Shown here in pieces: positions 61,692 to 64,000 of a DNA stretch of 64,000 bases. Each line of letters starts with the position of its first letter. Within the stretch, counting starts at the first letter, position 1. The stretch covers positions 3,410,001 through 3,474,000 of the forward strand of contig NC_014376.1 in the NCBI RefSeq assembly GCF_000144625.1, read 5' to 3'. A model generated the notes under the pieces. It ran no database searches and had not been told where the DNA came from. It saw only the letters and a list, made by a program, of their open reading frames with translations. This DNA comes from [Clostridium] saccharolyticum WM1. GTDB lineage: Bacteria > Bacillota > Clostridia > Lachnospirales > Lachnospiraceae. Position numbers and translations under genes: made by a program.

Positions 61692-61704
61692 GGTTTCCTC
61701 CGTC

Positions 61705-62274
61705 TTATGCAGCGCTTTTCTTTCCAAAACCGAATAAGATCCAACGCTTGATCCTGGCCACGGTCTCAACCAGACCGCAAAATTTATCCGAATAAATAAT
61801 CACCATTCCCTCCCGGCTCTTTGGGGGGATGGGGGTCAGCGGCCACATATGGCGCAAAATCATATCTTTCTCTTTCTCTGTTAATTCATAGTATTTTACC
61901 GCATTGTCTAATGCAGTCCGGGGATGAGTAAAACCATGGAAGTGCTCCCCGGTTTCCTTTGCATGCGTATGCCAGTCGTACAAAAACAAATCGTGAAGAA
62001 GGCCGGCTCTGGCAACCTCTGCATATTCCCAGCTAAACTTCCTGCAGATACAGTAGCCCATATAGGATACCTTAATGCAATGAGCCTTACAGGTTGTGTC
62101 CCCATGCTGCATAAATTGATCCATGGATTGAAATACCGGACTGTCGATGATATCCTTTACACAATCCATATAATCGGGATCCTCACGGTAATCTTCCCGT
62201 TCCACCCAGGAAGAATCTTCTGCCCATCGGAACGCTTCTTCTCTTTCTTCCCTGGTTAAATGCATATTTTCCAT
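61705..62274 (-). CDS. HD-domain phosphohydrolase
   Basis: 189 residues. HIKVSY-type region CKAHCIKVSYMGYCICRKFS, then AGLLHDLFLYDWHTHAKETG with the HD pair, GFTHPRTALDNAVKYYELTE, ILRHMWPLTPIPPKSREGMV. Likely a hydrolase of nucleotides or similar; common in Lachnospiraceae next to the PAP2 gene. Weak ribosome site, Met4 is also possible. Confidence 0.88.
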   Translation of the reverse strand: MENMHLTREEREEAFRWAEDSSWVEREDYREDPDYMDCVKDIIDSPVFQSMDQFMQHGDTTCKAHCIKVSYMGYCICRKFSWEYAEVARAGLLHDLFLYDWHTHAKETGEHFHGFTHPRTALDNAVKYYELTEKEKDMILRHMWPLTPIPPKSREGMVIIYSDKFCGLVETVARIKRWILFGFGKKSAA

Positions 62275-62311
62275 CTTAATTCAATCGCTTCTTTCCTTAT
62301 GAATGAACGGC

Positions 62312-63757
62312 TTAACAGCCAATCAGCCAATCATACAGTTCCTGATACTTCATGGCTGACGTTTTCCATGAGTAATCCTTTGTCATGGCACGGTCAATGA
62401 TTTTATTCCACTCCCGTTTTTTATCGTAATAAACTATTTTAGCGTACCGGATAATTCCCAGCATCTCATGAGCATTATAATTGGCGAAGGAGAAGCCGGT
62501 TCCCCGGTTCTCAAACTCGTTATAAGGCTCTACCGTATCCTTTAAACCGCCGGTTTCCCGCACAATGGGCACGGTGCCGTATCGGAGAGCCATAAGCTGG
62601 CTTAATCCGCAGGGTTCAAACAGGGATGGCATAAGAAAGGCATCACAGGCTGCATAGACCTTATGGGACATAGCCTCGGAATAATAAATATTGGCCGAGA
62701 CCTTATCCTGGTATTTCCATGCATAATGGCGGAACAAATTCTCATACCGTTCTTCCCCGGTACCGAGAACTACTAGTTGTATATCATCCTGACACAGCTC
62801 ATCAATCACGCACTGAATCAGATCCAGTCCCTTCTGGTCTGTCAGCCTGGAAACGATGCCGATCATAAACTTCTTATCATCCTGACTTAGCCCCAGCTCC
62901 TGCTGCAAAGCCCGTTTATTCTTCACCTTCTCCTTGCGGAAATTCTTTAAATTGTAATTCTTTTCTATATATTGATCGGTTTCCGGATCAAATTCCTCAT
63001 AATCGATTCCGTTTACAATTCCCCTTAGGCTGCCGGCCCGCGCACGCATAAGGCCGTCAAGGCCCTCCCCGTAAAACGGCATCTTAATCTCTTCCGCATA
63101 AGTATCGCTGACCGTGGTTATGGCATCGGCGTAAACAATCCCGCCCTTTAACAGATTGCCATCCTTATAAGCCTCCAGCTTATCCGGAGTAAAATAGTAA
63201 TCCGGCAGGCAGGTAAACTTCTGTATGGTCTTCACATCCCATACGCCCTGGAACTTTAAATTGTGAATGGTGATCACGGATTTTATGCTCTGGAAAAACT
63301 CCCCTTCATGGAATCGGTCCTTTAATAAAACAGGAATAAGGGCTGTCTGCCAGTCATGACAGTGAACAACATCCGGCTGAAATCCTATCACAGGAAGGGC
63401 TGATAAGGCGGCTCTGGAGAAAAAGCAGAATTTTTCCAGATCATTGTACCAGTCTCCATAAGGCTTGGAACCATTATAATATCCTTCGTTATCAATAAAA
63501 TAAAAGGTAATTCCCTCATGTACATACTGCAGAATTCCTACATACCTGCTTTGTCCCAGATAATCCATGTAAAAATGATCCACATAGGTCATCTGGTTTC
63601 TAAGCTCTTCCTTGATGCAAAGGTATTTGGGAATCATGACTCTCACATCAAAGAATTCTTGATCAAAGCATTTGGGAAGGGAACCCACAACATCTGCGAG
63701 CCCTCCGGTTTTTATGAAAGGAACTGCCTCTGATGCAACGAATAATATCTTCTTCAT
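62312..63757 (-). CDS. glgA: Glycogen synthase
   Basis: 481 residues from ATG at 63757 (AAGGGAGGTTATTGG upstream; 12 more codons are open). KKILFVASEAVPFIKTGGLA DVVGSLP is the ADP-glucose-binding GT5 start; HCHDWQTALIPVLL, KFQGVWD, PSLFEPCGLSQLMALRYGTV PIVRETGGLKDTV complete the family. Uses ADP-glucose to extend alpha-1,4-glucan. No other glg genes are in the window. Confidence 0.96.
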   Translation of the reverse strand: MKKILFVASEAVPFIKTGGLADVVGSLPKCFDQEFFDVRVMIPKYLCIKEELRNQMTYVDHFYMDYLGQSRYVGILQYVHEGITFYFIDNEGYYNGSKPYGDWYNDLEKFCFFSRAALSALPVIGFQPDVVHCHDWQTALIPVLLKDRFHEGEFFQSIKSVITIHNLKFQGVWDVKTIQKFTCLPDYYFTPDKLEAYKDGNLLKGGIVYADAITTVSDTYAEEIKMPFYGEGLDGLMRARAGSLRGIVNGIDYEEFDPETDQYIEKNYNLKNFRKEKVKNKRALQQELGLSQDDKKFMIGIVSRLTDQKGLDLIQCVIDELCQDDIQLVVLGTGEERYENLFRHYAWKYQDKVSANIYYSEAMSHKVYAACDAFLMPSLFEPCGLSQLMALRYGTVPIVRETGGLKDTVEPYNEFENRGTGFSFANYNAHEMLGIIRYAKIVYYDKKREWNKIIDRAMTKDYSWKTSAMKYQELYDWLIGC

Positions 63758-63854
63758 CCAATAACCTCCCTTATCATCTTCCCCCTGGGACATTGTAGAT
63801 TTTCATTTAGTATACAGCATTTTAAGGAAATAAGGAAGTATCAAAAGTTACAAA

Positions 63855-64000
63855 TTATGAAAGTTTTTTATAATCCAGCCTTATCTTATCAGCAATTAGA
63901 GCAATAAATTCAGAATTCGTAGGCTTTCCTTTGCCGGTACTTACCGTATACCCGAACAGTTCATTGATGGTATCCATCTTACCTCTGCTCCAGGCTACCT
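63855..64000 (-). CDS. spo0A: Stage 0 sporulation protein A, C-terminal end (cut by window edge)
   Basis: 48 codons on the minus strand reading [20 protein letters not shown] then [27 protein letters not shown] and a stop at 63855. This is the end of the Spo0A DNA-binding effector domain (AWSRG..D....LFGYTV...[15 protein letters not shown]). Spo0A is the master regulator of sporulation, so the organism is expected to be an endospore former. The rest lies beyond the window. Confidence 0.93.
   Translation of the reverse strand, partial: VAWSRGKMDTINELFGYTVSTGKGKPTNSEFIALIADKIRLDYKKLS

Noticed and set aside
1..64000. CRISPR array, tRNA, rRNA or insertion-sequence transposase
   Set aside because: No regularly spaced repeats with unique spacers, no rRNA or convincing tRNA, and no transposase frame were found; the only tandem repeats are inside the LysM gene.

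Overview
The window looks like the chromosome of an endospore-forming member of the Clostridia, most probably Lachnospiraceae. Evidence: the last 146 bases encode the C-terminus of Spo0A; the gene set (riboflavin operon with an FMN riboswitch, an OpuF-type osmolyte transporter with a BusR-like regulator, DUF5721, CotH-free sporulation-type LysM protein, CmpB-like membrane protein) and the strong AGGAGG ribosome sites fit that group. Species assignment is inference.

Positions 1 to about 14450 are accessory DNA. At the left edge, on the minus strand, lie an excisionase-like helix-turn-helix gene and a VanR/VanS-like two-component pair cut by the window edge. A decayed gene fragment and a strong hairpin follow. 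From 2036 to 8238 is the recombination end of an integrative element: a small sigma-like protein, about 390 bases of densely folded non-coding DNA, a MazF/PemK-like toxin, a short resolvase-fold protein without the catalytic serine, a 51-residue SHOCT-like protein, a full large serine recombinase, a recombinase half that lacks the catalytic domain, and a second full large serine recombinase.

Directly behind the recombinases (8422-11910) sits a compact, AT-rich, translationally coupled operon: an excisionase-like HTH protein, an FRG-domain protein, a protein resembling DUF6414, and a Clp-like AAA+ ATPase. This is the best candidate in the window for an undescribed system, possibly anti-phage defence. 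It ends in a strong terminator. Next is a Tet(M)/Tet(Q)-type ribosomal protection gene behind a leader containing a seven-codon open reading frame, a long-range stem and a terminator just before the gene.

From 14450 onward the DNA reads as ordinary chromosome. The minus-strand ribD-ribE-ribBA-ribH operon is controlled by an FMN riboswitch. A Mef-like MFS transporter has a leader peptide and four mutually exclusive pairing segments that include its ribosome site. Then come an osmolyte ABC transporter with BusR-like control, a YjdF gene with its leader, a four-LysM protein with a long TQPM repeat, a PAS-GGDEF-HD-GYP protein, a berberine-bridge-type flavoprotein, an OhrR-like regulator with glutathione peroxidase, a multidomain CoA-disulfide-reductase/rhodanese/TusA/DsrE fusion, galactokinase, and a carbohydrate ABC transporter operon (43645-50362) with its GntR/LacI-type regulator.

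The last part holds DegV, HtpG with a CIRCE element, an M18 aminopeptidase, a PpiC-type foldase, HAD and Maf hydrolases, several membrane proteins, glycogen synthase and the end of spo0A. No tRNA, rRNA, CRISPR array or insertion-sequence transposase was seen.
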